Below, piece by piece: positions 46,985 to 56,978 of a stretch of DNA of 64,000 nt. The notes under the pieces were generated by a model, which was given only the letters and a program-made list of their open reading frames with translations, was not told the origin of the DNA and did not search any database. Origin of the DNA: Pseudomonadota bacterium (GTDB lineage: Bacteria > Pseudomonadota > Alphaproteobacteria > G022571365); contig JACZXZ010000001.1 in assembly GCA_022571365.1 (NCBI GenBank), positions 1-64,000 on the forward strand, in the 5' to 3' direction. The translations under genes and the position numbers were made by a program. How positions within the stretch are numbered: the first letter of the stretch is position 1; each line of letters begins with the position of its first letter.

Positions 46985-49210
46985 GCATCCGCCATCGGGG
47001 AAATCCGCCCGACGCCGCTCACCGAGGCGCTCAGCGAGCGCTACCTGACCTACGCCCTCTCGACCATCATGACCCGGTCGCTGCCCGACGTGCGGGACGG
47101 CTTGAAGCCGGTGCACCGGCGCCTGCTCCATGCCATGCGCCAGCTTCGGCTCGACCCCGGTGCCGGCTTCAAGAAATGCGCCCGGGTGGTCGGCGACGTC
47201 ATCGGCAAGTACCATCCCCATGGCGACGCCGCGGTCTACGACGCGCTGGTGCGGCTGGCCCAGGATTTCGCGGTGCGCTATCCGCTGGTCGACGGCCAGG
47301 GCAATTTCGGCAACATCGACGGGGACAACGCCGCGGCCATGCGCTACACCGAGGCCCGGCTGACCGAGGTTGCCGGGGCTCTGCTCGAGGGCATCGACGA
47401 GGACGCGGTCGACTTCCGTCCGACCTATGACGGGGAGGATGAGGAGCCGATTGTCCTTCCGGCCAACTTCCCGAATCTCCTGGCCAACGGCGTGACCGGA
47501 ATCGCTGTCGGCATGGCGACCAGCATTCCGCCGCACAATGCCGGCGAGATTTGCGACGCCCTCCGCCACCTGATCAAGCACCCCAAGGCCACCGTGGCGA
47601 AGCTGGTCGAGTTCATGCCCGGCCCGGACTTCCCCACCGGCGGCGTGCTGGTCGAGCCGCGCGCCAATATCATCGAGGCCTACCGAGGTGGCCGCGGCAG
47701 CTTCCGGCTCCGCGCCCGCTGGCACACGGAGGACCTGGGCCGCGGCCAGTACCGGATCGTCGTCACCGAGATTCCCTACCAGGTGCACAAGGCGCGACTG
47801 GTCGAGAAGATCGCGGAGCTGCTCGCGGTGCGCAAACTCGCCATGCTCGCCGACGTGCGCGACGAGTCGGCGGCCGAGCTCAGGGTGGTCCTCGAGCCCA
47901 AGAGCCGCACCGTCGAGCCGGCGATGCTGATGGAGTCCCTGTTCCGCCAGACCGAGCTGGAGACTCGGATCAGCCTCAACATGAACGTGCTCGACGCCGG
48001 CCAGACGCCCCGGGTGATGGCCCTTGACGAGGTGTTGCGGGCCTTCCTCGACCATCGCCACGCGGTGCTGGTGCGACGCACGCGCCACCGCCTGGCCAGG
48101 ATCGAACGCCGGCTCGAGATACTGAGCGGGTACATCATCGCCTTTGCCAACCTGGACGAGGTCATCGCCATCATCCGCAAGGAGGATGCGCCGAAAGGGG
48201 TGTTGATGAAGCGCTGGGGGCTCACCGAGGTGCAGGCCGACTCGATCCTCAACATGCGTCTCCGAACCCTGCGGCGACTCGAAGAGGTGGCCATCGGCAA
48301 GGAGTTGAAGGAGATCGAGGTCGAGCGGGCGGCGCTCAAGAAGCTGCTCGCCGACGAGGGAAAACGCTGGCGGGCCGTGGCGGACGAAATCAAGGCCGTC
48401 AAGCGGCGCTTCGGCCCGGACACGGAGCTCGGCCGCCGCCGCACCGAGCTGGGCGGGCCGCCGCCGGAGGTCGTGATCCCGCTCGAGGCCATGGTCGAGC
48501 GCGAACCCGCCACCGTGATCTGCTCGGAGAAAGGATGGATTCGGGCCCTCAAGGGCCATCTCGACGAGTCCTCGGATCCGAGCGACAAGGTCAAGTACAA
48601 AGAGGGTGACAAGGCCAGGTTCCTGATCCGCGCCGAGACCACCGACAAGCTGGTGATCTTCGCCACCAACGGCCGCTGCTACACCATCGGCGTGGACAAG
48701 CTGCCGCGCGGTCGCGGCCAGGGCGAGCCACTGCGGCTGATGATCGACCTTCCCAACGACCACGAGGCGGTGGCGATGTTCGTCCACCGGCCCGGCTCCA
48801 AGCTGCTGGTTGCCGCCAGCGACGGCCGTGGCCTGGTCGTCGCCGAGGACGAGATCATCGCCCAGACGCGCAGCGGCAAGCAGGTGTTGAACGTCTCTGG
48901 CGACGTCGAGGCCCAGGTCTGCGTGCCGGCCGAAGGCGACGCCGTGGCGGTCCTCGGAGAGAACCGCAAGCTGTTGATTTTCAAGCTCGCCGAGGTGCCG
49001 CGGAGGAGCCGCGGCCGGGGCGTGATCCTGCAGCGGTACGCCAAAGGAGGGCTCGCCGACGCCAGGGTCTTCACCCTCTCGGAAGGGCTGGCCACGCGCA
49101 GTGGCGAGCGGACCCGCACCTTCACCGAGCTCGGCCCGTGGATCGGCCGGCGCGCCAACGCCGGACGCCTGCCGCCCTCCGGCTTCCCGAGGTCGAACAG
49201 ATTCAATTGA
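46976..49210 (+). CDS. parC: DNA topoisomerase IV subunit A
   Basis: 744 residues. Type II topoisomerase breakage-rejoining subunit for chromosome decatenation. Start ATG 46976 after TTGAGGGCC. Motifs: [19 protein letters not shown], the DNA gate [18 protein letters not shown], and [11 protein letters not shown] with the catalytic Tyr. The C-terminal beta-pinwheel lacks the gyrase box, so ParC is favoured over GyrA (GyrA is longer). The parE partner is not in the window. Confidence 0.95.
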   Translation: MTEASAIGEIRPTPLTEALSERYLTYALSTIMTRSLPDVRDGLKPVHRRLLHAMRQLRLDPGAGFKKCARVVGDVIGKYHPHGDAAVYDALVRLAQDFAVRYPLVDGQGNFGNIDGDNAAAMRYTEARLTEVAGALLEGIDEDAVDFRPTYDGEDEEPIVLPANFPNLLANGVTGIAVGMATSIPPHNAGEICDALRHLIKHPKATVAKLVEFMPGPDFPTGGVLVEPRANIIEAYRGGRGSFRLRARWHTEDLGRGQYRIVVTEIPYQVHKARLVEKIAELLAVRKLAMLADVRDESAAELRVVLEPKSRTVEPAMLMESLFRQTELETRISLNMNVLDAGQTPRVMALDEVLRAFLDHRHAVLVRRTRHRLARIERRLEILSGYIIAFANLDEVIAIIRKEDAPKGVLMKRWGLTEVQADSILNMRLRTLRRLEEVAIGKELKEIEVERAALKKLLADEGKRWRAVADEIKAVKRRFGPDTELGRRRTELGGPPPEVVIPLEAMVEREPATVICSEKGWIRALKGHLDESSDPSDKVKYKEGDKARFLIRAETTDKLVIFATNGRCYTIGVDKLPRGRGQGEPLRLMIDLPNDHEAVAMFVHRPGSKLLVAASDGRGLVVAEDEIIAQTRSGKQVLNVSGDVEAQVCVPAEGDAVAVLGENRKLLIFKLAEVPRRSRGRGVILQRYAKGGLADARVFTLSEGLATRSGERTRTFTELGPWIGRRANAGRLPPSGFPRSNRFN

Positions 49211-49403
49211 AGCCGGCCTCCTTCGGCGCCGATATACCTAAGGCCCCCGGCTTCGAGGGCGGCTCGCTTGCTGAGTGGACCATCGCTTCCGGCTGGCTTT
49301 CGGCGGCCGCTTTCAGACCAGCGGCACGGCGGCCATCGCCCGACCCGGACACCCGGCCGCGTCGCCCGGTTTCGCGCTAACGAGGGGGGCCAAGGGAGCA
49401 CAG

Positions 49404-49949
49404 TTGCAGGCGCTCGCATCATTCGTCCGCTTGGTGAGCCGGATCAACGACGCCGTGGGCCGGGGTGTCGCGTGGCTGGTGCTCGCCATGGTGCTGCTGA
49501 CCTTCCTGGTGGTGATCCTGCGCTATGGGTTTGCGCTCGGCTGGGTGTGGATGCAGGAGTTTTACGTCTGGCTGCACGGCATCGTGTTTATGATCGGCGC
49601 CGGCTATACCCTGCTCCATGATGGCCACGTGCGGGTCGACGTGTTTTACCGGGCCAAAGGCCCCCGCTTTCGAGCCTGGGTCGACCTCTTGGGCGCGCTG
49701 CTGCTCCTGCTGCCGTTCACCCTGGCGATCGCATTTGTGAGCTGGCCTTACGTCCTCGATTCCTGGCTCAGACTCGAGGACTCTTACGAGGCCGGTGGCA
49801 TGCCCGCGCTGTTCCTGCTGAAAACGGTGATCCTGGGCTTCTGCGTCGTGATCGGGATGCAGGGGTTATCGCTGGTGGCGCGCAGCCTGTTGATCCTGGC
49901 CGGCCACCGGGAATTCGAGCCCGGGAGGGAAGGGCGCGAAGCCCTGTAG
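49404..49949 (+). CDS. dctQ: TRAP transporter small permease (DctQ-type)
   Basis: 181 residues. Four hydrophobic helices (e.g. GVAWLVLAMVLLTFLVVILR, EFYVWLHGIVFMIGAGYTLL). TTG at 49404 is chosen because AAGGGAG lies five bases upstream and it gives the usual length; earlier starts overlap sequence with no hydrophobic character. Works with DctM as the membrane part of a tripartite, sodium- or proton-driven uptake system. Confidence 0.9.
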   Translation: MQALASFVRLVSRINDAVGRGVAWLVLAMVLLTFLVVILRYGFALGWVWMQEFYVWLHGIVFMIGAGYTLLHDGHVRVDVFYRAKGPRFRAWVDLLGALLLLLPFTLAIAFVSWPYVLDSWLRLEDSYEAGGMPALFLLKTVILGFCVVIGMQGLSLVARSLLILAGHREFEPGREGREAL

Positions 49950-49951
49950 CA

Positions 49952-51514
49952 ATGGGTCCAGAGTTCCTCAGCCTGCTGATGTTCCTCGTCACCTGCGGCG
50001 TGCTGCTGTTGGGGTTTCCCGTCGCGTTTTCGCTGGCCGGGACCGCGCTCATCTTTGCCGGCATCGGCACCCTTTTCGGTGTTTTCGACCTCCCCCTCCT
50101 GGGCGGCCTGGGGTCGCGCTATTTCGGCGTCATGGTCAACCAGGTTCTGGTCGCGGTGCCGCTGTTCGTGTTCATGGGGGTCATGCTCGAACGCTCGAAG
50201 GTGGCCGCGCAGCTGCTGGAGACCATGGGCCTTTTGTTCGGCTCGGTAAGGGGCGGGCTTGGGTTGTCGGTGATCTTCGTCGGTATGCTGCTGGCGGCCT
50301 CGACCGGCATCGTCGGCGCCGCGGTGGTGACCATGGGCTTGCTGAGCCTGCCGACCATGATGAAGGCGGGCTACGATCCCAAACTCGCCTGCGGCATCAT
50401 CTGCGCCTCGGGCACCCTTGGCCAGATCATCCCGCCGTCGATCGTCCTGGTGTTGTTGGCAAGTATCCTGCAGGGCGCGAACACCAAGGCGCAGCTGGCT
50501 CTGGGCAATTTTGCCCCGAAGCCCGTCTCGGTCGTCGATTTGTTCGCCGGCGCCTTCATCCCCGGCCTGCTCCTGGTGGTCCTTTATATGGCCTGGGTTC
50601 TTTTCGTGGCCGCGACCCGCCCCGACGCCTGCCCGGCGATCCGGGATGCCGGTGAACACGGTGCGCTCGGGCCGCGGGTCCTGCGCGTGCTGGTGCCGCC
50701 CATAATCCTGATGCTGGCGGTCTTGGGCTCGATCATCGTCGGCGCCGCTACGCCGACCGAAGCGGCCGCGGTCGGCTCGGTCGGCGCGCTGCTGCTCGCC
50801 GGCCAGCGCCTCGATGAACGGCGCGCCCTGCCGATCTACCTCGCCGGCGCCTGCCTGGGTATGATCGTCCTGCTCTCGACCTTCTTCGACCTGCGCGTCC
50901 AGAAGGCGAACCTGCCCCTGGACGATCTGCTGGCGCTCATCGCTGTCGCGGGGTGTTGCGGGGGTCTCGTTTGGGGCATGAGTGTCAGCCTGATTCGAGT
51001 CCACCGGACCAGAATTCTGCACGACGTGATGCAGTCGACCTTGAAAATCTCGTCGATGGTTTTCGTCATTCTGCTCGGCGCCTCGATGTTCTCGCTGGTG
51101 TTTCGTGGGTTCGGCGGCGACGAGCTGGTTGGAGCGTTTCTCCAAGACCTGCCGGGCGGCGTGTTTGGCGCCATGGTCGTGGTCATGGTCGTGATGTTCT
51201 TGCTAGGCTTCTTCCTCGACTTCATCGAGATCATGTTTGTGGTGGTGCCGATCGTCGGGCCGATCCTGCTCACCATGGGGCTCGACCCGATCTGGCTGGG
51301 CGTCATGATCGGTATCAACCTGCAGACCAGTTTTCTGACGCCGCCCTTTGGCTTCGCCCTGTTCTATCTACGCGGGGTCGCCCCGGCCGCGATCAAGACC
51401 ACGGATATCTACCGGGGCATCGTTCCGTTCGTCGTCATCCAGTTGCTCGCGCTGGGCGTGGTGGCGATGTTTCCGGGGTTTGCCACCTGGCTGCCCAAGG
51501 CCCTTTTCGGCTAG
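49952..51514 (+). CDS. dctM: TRAP transporter large permease (DctM-type)
   Basis: 520 residues with about a dozen membrane helices, longer than the usual 430 because of an extra loop near residues 280-340 (LPLDDLLALIAVAGCCGG region), seen in the DctM branch that pairs with DctP7-type binding proteins. Family sequences: FMGVMLERSKVA, ASTGIVGAAVVTMGLLSLP, ASGTLGQIIPPSIVLVLLA, GFFLDFIEIMFVVVPIVGPI and LQTSFLTPPFGFALFYL. Starts two bases after dctQ. Confidence 0.94.
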   Translation: MGPEFLSLLMFLVTCGVLLLGFPVAFSLAGTALIFAGIGTLFGVFDLPLLGGLGSRYFGVMVNQVLVAVPLFVFMGVMLERSKVAAQLLETMGLLFGSVRGGLGLSVIFVGMLLAASTGIVGAAVVTMGLLSLPTMMKAGYDPKLACGIICASGTLGQIIPPSIVLVLLASILQGANTKAQLALGNFAPKPVSVVDLFAGAFIPGLLLVVLYMAWVLFVAATRPDACPAIRDAGEHGALGPRVLRVLVPPIILMLAVLGSIIVGAATPTEAAAVGSVGALLLAGQRLDERRALPIYLAGACLGMIVLLSTFFDLRVQKANLPLDDLLALIAVAGCCGGLVWGMSVSLIRVHRTRILHDVMQSTLKISSMVFVILLGASMFSLVFRGFGGDELVGAFLQDLPGGVFGAMVVVMVVMFLLGFFLDFIEIMFVVVPIVGPILLTMGLDPIWLGVMIGINLQTSFLTPPFGFALFYLRGVAPAAIKTTDIYRGIVPFVVIQLLALGVVAMFPGFATWLPKALFG

Positions 51515-51536
51515 CAGCGCGGCGCTTGACGAAAAT

Positions 51537-51559
51537 CGGCGAGGGATATTCCCCCGCCG
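51537..51559. terminator. Hairpin between convergent TRAP genes
   Basis: CGGCG-a-GGG (51537-51545), loop ATATT, CCC-c-CGCCG (51551-51559). On the minus strand it is followed by ATTTTC, so it suits the end of the dctP transcript. Confidence 0.5.
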
Positions 51560-51595
51560 TCGGGACAGCCGCCTTGGTGCGTGCCGGGGCAAGCC

Positions 51596-52708
51596 TTATC
51601 CGGTCGACGGCTCCGCGTATTTGAAGGGCAGGCCGCGCGCCGCCAAGTAAGCCTGTTCCGACGTCTTGGACCAAGCGATCGCGTCCTTGCGGAAATTGAG
51701 CGCGCTGTCGAAGACTTCGCGGCTCAACCGGTCCCGGGACGCAAGGTCGTTCAGGACCTGGCCGGCCAGCTCGCCGAGACCGTACAAAATCTCGTTGCTG
51801 AAACGCCTGAGCTGGACGTTGTGCTGCGTGAGCAACACCAGCAACGCGGTGTTGTTGCGGGCGATGAACTCGCCCAGCACAAGGTGGTTCACCGCCGCGT
51901 TGGCGGCTTCGATAAGCGCCTTCAGATCGCCCGGCAAGGCCTCCCACTTCTTGATGTTGATGAAGTTATCGAGGCAGGTCGCCGGTTCCTGCCAGCCTGG
52001 GTAGTAGTAGAACTTGGCGCTTTTGTAGAGACCGAAGGCGAGATCGTTGTAAGGGCCGACCCACTCGGTCGCGTCGATCGCGCCTGACTGAAGCGCGGGC
52101 TGGATCTCGGCACCCGGCAGGTTGACCACGTTGCCGCCGGCGGCCTTGACCACCTCGCCCCCCAGTCCCGGAATGCGCATCTTCAGGCCCTGATAGTCGT
52201 CGAGCGAGTTCATCTCCTTGTTGAACCAGCCGCCCATTTGGACCCCGCTATTGCCGCTGGCGAAGAACTTGCAGCCAAGCTCGCCATAGACCTTGTCGGC
52301 GAGCTCCTGGCCGCCGCCATACTGGATCCAGGCGTTAAGCTCTTGCGCCGTCATGCCGAACGGTCCCGAGGGGATGAACTGCGTCGCGGGAACCTTGCCT
52401 TTCCAATAGTATGGCGCGCCATGACCCATTTCGACGGTGCCGCCAGAGACCGCGTCCATGGCTTCGAACGCCGGGACGATTTCACCCGCGCCGCGAACCT
52501 TGACGGTCAGGCGACCCCCCGAACCGCGGGTGATGAAATCGGCGAGCAGGTTGGCGCCGGTGCCCAGGCCGGGAAAGTTCATCGGCCAGGTGGTGACCAT
52601 CGTCCATTCCATCAGACCCTGGGAGATGGCGGGCTTGGGAAAGCTGGCGGCAGCGGTGGCCGCGGCGACGGCGCCGGTCGCCCGCTGCAAGAACGAACGG
52701 CGTTTCAT
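51596..52708 (-). CDS. dctP: TRAP transporter substrate-binding protein (DctP7-type)
   Basis: 370 residues. Tat signal (MKRRSFLQRATGAVAAATAA). Mature domain with EWTMVTTWPMNFPGLGTGAN at the start and GGEVVKAAGGNVVNLPGAEI, ALQSGAIDATEWVGPYNDLA, typical of the binding proteins once called mannitol/chloroaromatic-compound-binding; alpha-keto acids or lactate are known ligands of relatives. Start 52708 has an AGGGGA site; a second near-copy of the ATGAAACGC start lies 24 bases upstream in frame. It converges on dctQM, so it is transcribed separately from its permeases. Confidence 0.92.
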   Translation of the reverse strand: MKRRSFLQRATGAVAAATAAASFPKPAISQGLMEWTMVTTWPMNFPGLGTGANLLADFITRGSGGRLTVKVRGAGEIVPAFEAMDAVSGGTVEMGHGAPYYWKGKVPATQFIPSGPFGMTAQELNAWIQYGGGQELADKVYGELGCKFFASGNSGVQMGGWFNKEMNSLDDYQGLKMRIPGLGGEVVKAAGGNVVNLPGAEIQPALQSGAIDATEWVGPYNDLAFGLYKSAKFYYYPGWQEPATCLDNFINIKKWEALPGDLKALIEAANAAVNHLVLGEFIARNNTALLVLLTQHNVQLRRFSNEILYGLGELAGQVLNDLASRDRLSREVFDSALNFRKDAIAWSKTSEQAYLAARGLPFKYAEPSTG

Positions 52709-52816
52709 GTTTCTTCCCCTGATGCGTTTCATGTCCACGAGGTCTCCCGATTAAATTCCTGGCGGATCGATACCCTCCGCCGGCAAGCAGCCACCTCGCC
52801 AAAGGTTGGCAGGTGG

Positions 52817-52870
52817 CCAACTGTCAGTGAACGACCAACTGTCGGTAAATAGCCCGCTGTCGGTAAACAT
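52817..52870. repeat. Three 18-bp direct repeats upstream of dctP
   Basis: CCAACTGTCAGTGAACGA, CCAACTGTCGGTAAATAG and CCCGCTGTCGGTAAACAT in tandem, about 110 bases before the dctP start. The shared core CTGTCGGTAAA could be an iterated protein-binding site or simply a decayed tandem duplication. Confidence 0.8.
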
Positions 52871-52940
52871 CGAGGATTATAGTTGCCCGCCGATGCGGCG
52901 CAACAAATCGTCCCATCGGCCTTGCGGCACGGGTGCCGTA

Positions 52941-53675
52941 TCAAACCTCTAGCAGCCGCCAGCCGTCTCCTCCGAGTGCCTGAAGCGGCTGGAAGCGGAC
53001 CTTGTAGGCCATCTTGGGACTGGCTTGGATCCAGTAGCCGAGATAGACGAACGAGAGGCCCTCGGCCTGCGCCTGCCGGATCAGCTGTAGCACCGTGAAC
53101 GTCCCGAGGCTGCGTTTCGTCACGGCCGGGTCGAAGCAGCTGTAGACTGCCGAAAGGCTATCCGGCAGCCGGTCGTTGAGAGAGGTGGCGACCAGCTCGC
53201 CCAAGGGGCTGCGGAATTCGGTGATGAAGGTGTCGACCGGGCTGTCCTCGACCATGGCCTGATAGTCGGCGAAGCTCATCGCCGACATTCCACCGCCGTT
53301 GTGGCGCGACCGCTGGTAGCGCGCGAACAGCCGGTATTGTTCCGCCGTCGCTCGGGCCGCCAGCTCGCGGACCGCGAGGTCGGCATTGGCGTTCAAGACC
53401 CGGCGCAGGGATCGGCTCGGGGCGAACTCCCGGACCACGACCCGGACCGGCACGCAGGCGCGGCAGCTCGGACAGAGCGGCCGGTAGACGATGTGGTGGC
53501 TGCGGCGAAAGCCGGCCTGGGACAAGGCGTCGTAGACTTGAGCGGACTCGGGGCCGGTGAGATCGGTGAAGATGTCCCGCTCGACACGGTCGGCCAAATA
53601 GGGGCAGCGCCTGGGCGCCGTGCGGTAGAACCGGCGCGGTATTTTTGCGGTTTGTGGGCTTGAGGAGGACAACAT
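52941..53675 (-). CDS. bpt: Aspartate/glutamate leucyltransferase (Bpt)
   Basis: About 244 residues from ATG 53675. Adds Leu to N-terminal Asp/Glu of proteins for N-end-rule degradation by ClpSAP. Family motifs: RRCPYLADRVERDIFTDL, YRPLCPSCRACVPVRVVV with the Cys pair, RHNGGGMSAMSFADYQAM, and the late YLGYWIQASPKMAYKVRFQP. Longer starts back to 53768 are open but add unrelated sequence and overlap a 16-bp duplication. Confidence 0.94.
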   Translation of the reverse strand: MLSSSSPQTAKIPRRFYRTAPRRCPYLADRVERDIFTDLTGPESAQVYDALSQAGFRRSHHIVYRPLCPSCRACVPVRVVVREFAPSRSLRRVLNANADLAVRELAARATAEQYRLFARYQRSRHNGGGMSAMSFADYQAMVEDSPVDTFITEFRSPLGELVATSLNDRLPDSLSAVYSCFDPAVTKRSLGTFTVLQLIRQAQAEGLSFVYLGYWIQASPKMAYKVRFQPLQALGGDGWRLLEV

Positions 53676-53986
53676 CGCCTTCGCCCTTGAAATCCCTGGA
53701 GGTGGCCGGCGGCAAGTCATGCCTGACTGTCTCGGAATCGGTGCCGGCCGCCTGTCATTTCCGGTCAAGGAAATTTCCGGTCAAGGAAGCCGTGTAGCCC
53801 CTTGCGCGCGAGCCTGTCAATGGATTGGCGCCGGGACCGGCGCTTGGAGCCGGCTACCCCCACGCCGGACCAGGCTGGAACCACCTCCCAGGACCGAATT
53901 GAGGTCGCCCGCCCATTCGCCGCTCGCCGATGGCGTTGCGGCTGGGGGAGGCATCGAACAGCGCGCAGGGTGTCCACCCGGCCGGT
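53676..53986. other. Gap between bpt and the cyclase gene with a 16-bp tandem duplication
   Basis: About 310 bases without a supportable gene. TTTCCGGTCAAGGAAA (53758-53773) is followed directly by TTTCCGGTCAAGGAAG (53774-53789). Confidence 0.6.
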
Positions 53987-55810
53987 TCACCGTCGCCGCC
54001 GCTTGAGCACGTACATGCGCATCAGGCCATAGCCCTTGGCGGCGGGCATGTGGCCGACGTACTCGCAGGTGAGCGACGCATCGCCGTCCAGCGCCAGGCC
54101 TGCCGCGAACGGCTCGGTGACGTAGACGTTGCCTTCGGGCGTGGCGGGCTCGAGGCGCGCCGTGCGGGTGACGTGGCTGCCGAAGTAACCCGAATCCTTG
54201 ACCACGTAGTCATAGCCCTCGAACACCGGTCCGACATGGGCGCCGACGCGCAGCGCCAGATGCGCCGGCAGGCCGAGCGCCTTCAGGTCGATAACCCCCA
54301 TCGCCGCTTGCAGATCGAGCGCCAACTGCGCCGCGACCGGCGCGTCGCTGGCCACCACGAACAGCCCGTCGCCCCAGGTATTGCGGTACAGGACGTCCGA
54401 GCCATAGCGGTCGAGAACCGCGCCCAGGCTGCCCATCACCTCCTTGTGAAACACCGGAAGCTGAGGTTCGCGCAGTTTGCTGAATCCTTTGAAGTCGCTG
54501 AACAGCATCGCGCGGATCGCTCGCTCGTGCTCGGAAAAGCCGGGCGATGCCACCGGTTGTCGCACGGTCCGACGGACGGCCCTCACGGCCGCTGCGGTGG
54601 GGGCTGCCACGTCGATGACGTGGGATCTCATGCCGATGCTGCGCCAAAACGCCACGTCGGTCGCGGTACCTCCCTCACCGCCGGCCTCTTTGCCGTCCCA
54701 GACGGCCGCCTGTTCGACCTCCGCGTCGAGGAAGGTGGCGCGGAGCAGCGCGAGTCCCATGGCCAACCGCGCGGCGTAGGTGAACAGCAGGTCGTCGCCC
54801 ATGTAGCTGTCCTCGGTGGCGTAAGTGATCGAGGTTGCCTTGGCCAGGCAGTCGTCGAAGCGCCGGCTCCAGCCAGGACCGCCCGGCTTGACCGAGATGC
54901 GTTTGAACTCGTCCTTGTCGAATGGCAGGACCACGTGAAGTTCCGCGCTACTCGACAGCAGCGTTTCGGCGAACAGGATGTCGGCGCCGCAAGCCAGTGA
55001 GCCATAGCCAAATCCGACCGACCCCTCATCCAGATGGGCCGCGATTCGCTGCGCCACCGGGTGCTCTGATTCGGCGGGAAAGCGCCCGGGCGCGCCTGGC
55101 GCCGAGATCATGTGCCCCAGGAAGGTGATGACTCGCGGCGGCGTGAGCGGCGCCAGAATTGCCGGGTCGATGGCTCTCTCCGCACAAATGAGGCGCAGTT
55201 GCCGGCGCGTTGTCGCGAGCGCAGCGTAGTCGCCGCCATGGGCTGCCGCTGCCCGCTCCAGGGCGGCGCCGGCATTGTCCAGGTCATCGAGCAGCAGCGC
55301 GGCCTCCGCCTCCGTGGCGGCCCGGTAGTAGGCCTTTCCAGGATCAGCGAGGCTGGTCCTCGATAAGGCGTCCAGCACCCTGCGGGCGAGATCGGTGGCT
55401 CGTGCCGGCTTGCCGGCGAGCAGCCACATGGTCGCCGCGTTGACGCCCGGGTAATAGTCGCCCGTGCGGTCGAAAACCACCTCGTAGAGGCCGGCGGTAA
55501 TCACTGCGCGCGATGCCCGCTCAGCCCCTTCGGCCTCCAGCGCGTAGTCCTTTTCCAGTCGGGCGCCCAGCGCGGAAATGTCCACTTCCGGCCGCCCGGC
55601 TAGGCCGTATTCGTCAAACCGCGCCCGCGCCTGCTCCGTCGCCCCGCTTCGCGCCAGAGTCCGCACCGCGAGATACCTCAGCCCCAGGTGATCCGGGTGA
55701 GCCTCCAGGCCTCTGTTGGCAAGATCGTAAGCGGTAAGGAAATCGCCCGCGCGCTCGACGCCTTCGACCTTAGCGACCCACTCTTCGGCGGAGAACGTCT
55801 GCTCAAGCAT
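53987..55810 (-). CDS. TPR/TRAFs-binding - SLOG-like - class III nucleotide cyclase protein
   Basis: 607 residues, no signal peptide. Residues about 1-215 are helical TPR-like (DUF4071 type). Residues about 225-390 have a Rossmann-like SLOG-type domain (VGFGYGSLACGADILFAETL, HVVLPFDKDEF). Residues about 430-600 are a class III cyclase domain: first metal Asp in AMLFSDFKGFSKL, second in YRNTWGDGLFVVAS, and the transition-state Arg in SHVTRTARLEP. The Asn that usually precedes this Arg (VNxAAR) is Thr here, so nucleotide choice or activity may differ. AGGAG site before the ATG. Near a polytopic TIR gene; a signalling or anti-phage role is inference. Confidence 0.82.
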   Translation of the reverse strand: MLEQTFSAEEWVAKVEGVERAGDFLTAYDLANRGLEAHPDHLGLRYLAVRTLARSGATEQARARFDEYGLAGRPEVDISALGARLEKDYALEAEGAERASRAVITAGLYEVVFDRTGDYYPGVNAATMWLLAGKPARATDLARRVLDALSRTSLADPGKAYYRAATEAEAALLLDDLDNAGAALERAAAAHGGDYAALATTRRQLRLICAERAIDPAILAPLTPPRVITFLGHMISAPGAPGRFPAESEHPVAQRIAAHLDEGSVGFGYGSLACGADILFAETLLSSSAELHVVLPFDKDEFKRISVKPGGPGWSRRFDDCLAKATSITYATEDSYMGDDLLFTYAARLAMGLALLRATFLDAEVEQAAVWDGKEAGGEGGTATDVAFWRSIGMRSHVIDVAAPTAAAVRAVRRTVRQPVASPGFSEHERAIRAMLFSDFKGFSKLREPQLPVFHKEVMGSLGAVLDRYGSDVLYRNTWGDGLFVVASDAPVAAQLALDLQAAMGVIDLKALGLPAHLALRVGAHVGPVFEGYDYVVKDSGYFGSHVTRTARLEPATPEGNVYVTEPFAAGLALDGDASLTCEYVGHMPAAKGYGLMRMYVLKRRRR

Positions 55811-56111
55811 GGATGGCTCCTGTGGGCGGCTGACCGAAGCCGCCGCAACATCGCCTCAAGGCAGGGATCATAGCGCGGGCATCGGCTGGCGCAATCGGCC
55901 GTGGCGCGCCGGTGTTTTCGAACCCCGCGACGGAGTCGTTACACACCTATGCTGCCGGCTTGGCCGGTGCCTTGAAGCGAGGGGCGGGTCCCCTCAGACG
56001 AGCCTACGCGCAGCCCGCTGCCGATCCGGCTCGTCGATGACGACTTGAGGCGTGTCATGTCGGGCCTCGCGTTGTAGGCTTGTCGGCGTCCATTTTTAAG
56101 GGGGATCAGTC
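55811..56111. other. Divergent promoter gap
   Basis: About 300 bases between the cyclase gene and the secreted protein gene, which point away from each other. No distinct -35/-10 pair or repeat was recognised. Confidence 0.4.
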
Positions 56112-56810
56112 ATGCGCCGTCGGTCCGCCGCCCTGTTCGTGCCTGTGCTGCTTCTATGGCCAACCGCTGACTTCGGCCCCTCCGACATGTTGACCGTCCC
56201 GGCAATCCTTGCGGCGGAAACATGCACCGGGTTTGCCTGTCCTGAGCTTGCGGGTCACGTGTGGCAGGTGCCTTCTGGGATCGGCAGCGAAGAGGAAAGC
56301 AGTGACAGCATCGATGCCGACGGGGACGGGGTTCCCGACGATCGGGACCAATGCGTTGGGGCGATTCCCGGAGCGAGCGGCGCGGATGCGACCGGGTGCC
56401 CGACGGATTTTGACCCTTATGCCAAACTGAGTTTTCAAGACGACAAGCAGAGACGTTGGTACCGGCGGTTCTGGACGGGCGATTGCGACAACCTCAGCTT
56501 CTTCACCTGCCTGCCGGGCAGGCCGTACTGGTACGATGTCCTCAAGCGGGCCCTGGCCAATGTGCCGGCGGGTGATTTGGGCCGCCTGACGAACCGGCTG
56601 TGGTCCCTGGGCCGCCTGATCGGCTATGAATGGGCCAAGGAAAACGATATCCGCAGGATAGACACGGACGATCTGCAAGTCTGGAGCGGGGCCTTGACCA
56701 CTGCCAGCGACCTGGACAGGACCATCGACCGGATCAAAGCGGAGGCGATGGAGAAGTTGAGCGCCCCGACCGGGATCGGCGGCGCGGATGGTAACCTCGA
56801 CCAGAGTTAG
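56112..56810 (+). CDS. Secreted hypothetical protein with a thrombospondin type 3-like repeat
   Basis: 232 residues. Signal peptide (MRRRSAALFVPVLLLWPTAD, processing likely at ILAAE near residue 35). DADGDGVPDDRDQC near residue 68 is a calcium-binding TSP3 motif followed by CVGAIPGASGADATGCPTDF. Three further Cys residues suggest disulfides. The C-terminal half is helical and Trp-rich, not recognised. AGGGGGATCAG site before the ATG. It sits between the cyclase and TIR genes on the opposite strand. Confidence 0.72.
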   Translation: MRRRSAALFVPVLLLWPTADFGPSDMLTVPAILAAETCTGFACPELAGHVWQVPSGIGSEEESSDSIDADGDGVPDDRDQCVGAIPGASGADATGCPTDFDPYAKLSFQDDKQRRWYRRFWTGDCDNLSFFTCLPGRPYWYDVLKRALANVPAGDLGRLTNRLWSLGRLIGYEWAKENDIRRIDTDDLQVWSGALTTASDLDRTIDRIKAEAMEKLSAPTGIGGADGNLDQS

Positions 56811-56978
56811 CTGACGTGACTGGGAAAGCGAGATAGGGCGCACTCGCCCCGGCCGCTTTCACCTCAAGCGGGAGCGAACATGAAACCGTGGCGTCGCAAG
56901 CATCGGGTGTCGAATCGAGTGGCGCCGGGGGACGCCGAGCATCCGCGCGGTCCATGAGCTTTGAAACAAGAGCTGCGC

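Noticed and set aside
46937-48787. 616-residue open frame antisense to parC
   Set aside because: Shadow of parC; no start signal or known motif.
52817-52870. Plasmid-type replication iterons
   Set aside because: Only three degenerate copies, no rep gene nearby, and a similar duplication pattern occurs all over the window.
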